A DNA stretch of 64,000 bases from Symbiodinium sp. CCMP2592 (lineage: Eukaryota > Sar > Dinophyceae > Suessiales > Symbiodiniaceae), in assembly GCA_905221615.1 (NCBI GenBank), contig CAJNDT010001280.1, positions 560,410 through 624,409 on the forward strand. The letters are read 5' to 3'. The notes beneath the pieces were generated by a model. It did no database searches. It was given only the letters and a program-made list of their open reading frames with translations, and was not told where the DNA came from. The position numbers and the translations under genes are program-made. Positions 61,164-64,000 of the stretch are shown in pieces. Each line of letters opens with the position of its first letter. The stretch's first letter is position 1.

Positions 61164-64000
61164 CTGCACAGACTTTCCTTCAGGAGTGCTGGCCCCCTTG
61201 TCAGGAGCCTGCCCAGAAGGCTGCTGGGTCCCTCCTTTTCTTCCTGGGCCGCGGGCCCCTGGTGTCGATATCTCTATGAAAGGCCCTTTTGAAGGTGGCC
61301 CCAGTTTGCCGGAAAATCCACGCACCACGAGCCTGCCTTGCGATGACTCGGCTGGCATTCAAGCGCATTCGTCTTTGAATTCATTTCTCTCGAGCTCTGG
61401 CGGGCCTTCTTCGGCCTCGTGCCCGCCCGGCCTTGGGACTACAGTGCATGCTCCGTGGCTCCGTGTGCCGCTCCGGCTGCATCTCGTCCCCGACCTTCTG
61501 CCAGCAAACCCTGTCTGTTGTGCTTCAGAGCCTACGGCCTCAGCCTTGCAGCTCGGGTTGTTAGGGCTATATAGGGGGTCTTTTGGGGCTTTTGTTGGTT
61601 TGACTTTGCCACTCCTTTGGGACAAGTCCCCTCGTCCCTCTCACGCCCTTTTTCCTTTGCCGGTGCCTTTTCCCGGATGCTTCCAGCACATCCCTTCAGC
61701 AAAGGCCTCTCGTGTGAGGTCCCGTGTCGCTGCGAGGCGGGTTGCGCATGTTGCTGTGATGGCTTGCAACTTCCTCTTTGCCGGGGCCTCTCCTGTGCCA
61801 CTCCGTTTGCTGACCCACCGGCCAAACAAAGCCCAGGCTTCGGCCATTGCATATGTGTACAAGCTTTGTAGGGCGTGCGGTGCCGTTGAGCCTTTTGTCG
61901 TTGGCTCAGCTGGGCGCCGAAATCTCAATCTTCTCTCTTCCCTCGGGCAATTGTGCGATGCCCTCACTGTGGCCGGTCCCTCTGGTGACCCCTACGGGCC
62001 CCTTTTCCATGGCGTCGCACCTTCTCAGCTCTCCGAGGTCTTGCAGGACACTCCTGCCTGCGGGGACGGCCCCACTTTTAGCCCTAGTGCTGTTGGAGCC
62101 GCGTGGCGGAAGTCCGGGATATCTAGGACTAAGGTTGCTCAAGGAAACCCTTTGCAGCCCTATGCCTCTCTTAATTCCACCCGCCTTAAAATCACCGGCC
62201 AAGGTCAGTGGGACCCTGTTCCTTTCCTCGGCACGGATCCTGATCTGCAGATGGCATGCCTTGAACCCGACCTGCTTCTCACTTCGCTCACTCCCAAGCC
62301 CGAGGAGGTGCCTGATCTCACCCGGGAGGACCCTCAGGAAGCGCTCCTCCTCGCGCTCAAGTGGGCCGACAAAGATCTCCTCTATCTGAAGGAGGATTAC
62401 GGTGATCAAGTGTCGGAGTTCGACGCAGTCCGGGTTTTCAACTGCTATAAGAACAGCGAGTGTGATCGCCAGATTGGCGATCGGCGAGCCCGAAATTTTC
62501 GGGAGCGCCGGCTCCGTGGTCCCAGCGTTTCGTTGCCATGTGGACCTGTACTTCTGGGCATGTACGCCAACCCTGCCACCACTACGGCCAGGATCGCCAT
62601 AGCTGATCGTAAAGATTTTTATCATCAGCTGGGAGTAGGCCCTCGAAAAGCCAGGCACAATGCGTTGTATCCGGCCTTACCGTCCGAAGCTTTGGTCGGC
62701 ACCGTCGCTTTCGCTGACTTGGTCTCCAGACGCTGTGCTCCTTCCAAGCGGGCATCACTCCTTTGTGCCCCCCGGGACTGCGGCAAAGTCGTTGCATGTT
62801 TTCAGGCCATCTTTCAAGGCGACCACCTGGGAGTGGAGATAGCCACCTGTGCCCACCGGAACCTCCTAAAGGAGAACGGTTTGTTAGGAGGGACCGAGGA
62901 GCTGCTTGCCACACAGGTTTTTCCTGAAGGTTCGGTCTTCCAAGGCTTGGTGATAGACGACTTTTACTGCGTGTCACTTGAAAGCCCTGGCCTCCCTCCA
63001 GAGAGTTCGGCCGCCGTCCTTCGTCTTGACCAGGCCCTTGGCATTTATGCGAAGGACTCTCTGCTTGGCTCCTCTGAGAAGGATGTGCGAGGGGCCGATT
63101 GCGCGAAAATCGCAGGGGCCGAACTTGATGCCAGTGTTGGCACCCGGCGAGCTGGCATGATCCTTGCTGGGAGTCCTCGCTCAAAGCGTCTTTCGCTCGC
63201 CTCGATTTCCCTTTCTCTTGCCAGCCTTCCTGCAACCAGTCCTGAACTTCAGTCATGCCTTCTTGGGGGCTGGGTTTCGGCTTTCATCTACCGGCGTCCT
63301 TTGATGGCCGTCTTCGCAAAGTCTTTCGGTCTGGGCTCCTCTTCGAGCGATGCCGCTTTAGATTCTGCGTCCGACCTTGTGCCCTTGCCCGGTGGAGCCG
63401 CCGATGAGCTTACTTTGGCTGCCGCTCTGGCTCCGCTTGCTGTCGCCGACCTTGCTGCCCCTTGGGATCCCACTGTCTATGCTACCGATAGCAGCGAGGA
63501 AGGAGCCGCAATTGTCTCAGCCCACCTGGGTTGTGACGCCTCTGCTTTGCTTTGGCGGTCTTCGGACCGGAAGGGAGCTTCTACTAAGCTCTTGTCTCGC
63601 GCCGAAGCTGCTGTACGGAAGGTTGACCACATGCATGAGGACAGGCTTCAGGCAGGCGAGCTTTCTCATGACGGCCGTGTTGAGGAGGAGGCTTACGAAC
63701 CTCAGGGTGCCTCACCTCAGCGACCGGTTGGCCTTCGTTTTCATTTTCTGCAGATCGGGAGCTTAGGCCGTGGTATCTGTGACGCGCTGTCAGGCCGCGG
63801 CTGGGTTGTCGGGCCCATTCTGCATTTTGATTTCTCCCCGCATTATGACGTTAAGGGCCTCGAATTTTACCGCTGGCTCCTTCATTTGCTGGATTCCGGT
63901 GCCTGCGACGCCTTCTATTTGCGTCCGCCAGGCCGGCTTTTCTCCGCGGCTGCGCTGCCGCTTCTTTCTGCACACTGTGGGTCTTCCCAGTCCCCTCGAA
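60994..64000 (+). CDS. retroelement reverse transcriptase with RNase H-like and methyltransferase-like segments (partial)
   Basis: The frame is open from 60994, after a TGA at 60991, to the right edge, in +1 relative to ORF1. RT motifs: CDRQIGDRRARNFRERRL (about 62461), IADRKDFYHQ as palm motif A (about 62599), VIDDFY as the catalytic Y/V-x-D-D (about 62950) and LLGGWVSAFIYRRPLMAVF in the thumb (about 63262). VYATDSSEEGAAIVSA (about 63475) resembles an RNase H-like start. FHFLQIGSLGRGICDALS then VGPILHFDFSPHYDVK then LRPPGRLFS (about 63740-63945) resembles the glycine-loop and Pro-Pro-Cys parts of a methyltransferase fold, with Cys replaced by Gly. It probably needs a +1 frameshift from ORF1 or splicing. 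Confidence 0.75.

Larger units (their letters stand above)
58662..64000 (+). mobile_element. dinoflagellate retroelement with V-I-D-D reverse transcriptase, 5' part
   Basis: Four plus-strand frames follow each other with tiny or modest overlaps: a small membrane protein (58662-58958), ORF0 (58951-59529), ORF1 (59520-61163) and a reverse transcriptase frame (60994 to the right edge). All have the same GC-rich base usage. The left end of the element was not found. Confidence 0.75.

Noticed and set aside
61532-63256. Minus-strand ORFs opposite the V-I-D-D reverse transcriptase frame
   Set aside because: GC-rich shadow frames; the plus strand carries recognisable RT motifs.

Overview
The window looks like nuclear DNA of a dinoflagellate, most likely a symbiodiniacean or close relative (inference). 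The grounds are: many introns whose 5' ends must be GC or GA as well as GT, with acceptors of the AG|G type; short telomere-type CCCTAAA arrays scattered through introns; Ty1/copia elements with Gly-Lys rich gag proteins; a reverse transcriptase with a V-I-D-D active site; and a long tandemly duplicated gene. There are no bacterial-type operons, rRNA genes or CRISPR arrays.

Layout. 1-4904: the 5' part of a Ty1/copia element on the minus strand (LTR, primer-binding site, gag, protease, integrase, methyltransferase-like tail), with frame breaks. 4905-13935: a C-rich minisatellite split by a complete 8.75-kb copia element on the plus strand (5037-13787; two 203-bp LTRs, 5-bp target duplication, gag, protease-pol, and an extra 3' ORF of unknown function). 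13936-18700: remnants of other retroelements (an RT/RNase H fragment between two pairs of direct repeats, and a dead LINE endonuclease on the minus strand). 20386-22890: two glycosyltransferase coding regions (GT77-like, then a GT25-like exon). 24105-57382: nine tandem sulfotransferase-like modules that read as one gene. 58662-64000: the 5' part of a third retroelement with four chained, overlapping ORFs.

The main result is the 33-kb sulfotransferase region. Only module 1 has a start codon and signal peptide. Modules 2-9 are joined to the one before by an exon that encodes the C-terminus of one module and the nucleotide-binding loop of the next. Only module 9 ends in a stop codon in that exon. 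Exon phases stay compatible at nearly all junctions, so the simplest reading is one secreted polyprotein of roughly 2,900 residues (my estimate from exon lengths). Its introns carry many unrelated short inverted-repeat elements, CCCTAAA arrays, degenerate minisatellites and a 2.8-kb AT-rich foldback element.

All identifications come from reading motifs by eye; no database search or alignment was run. Exon ends are inferred from reading frame and comparison between modules.
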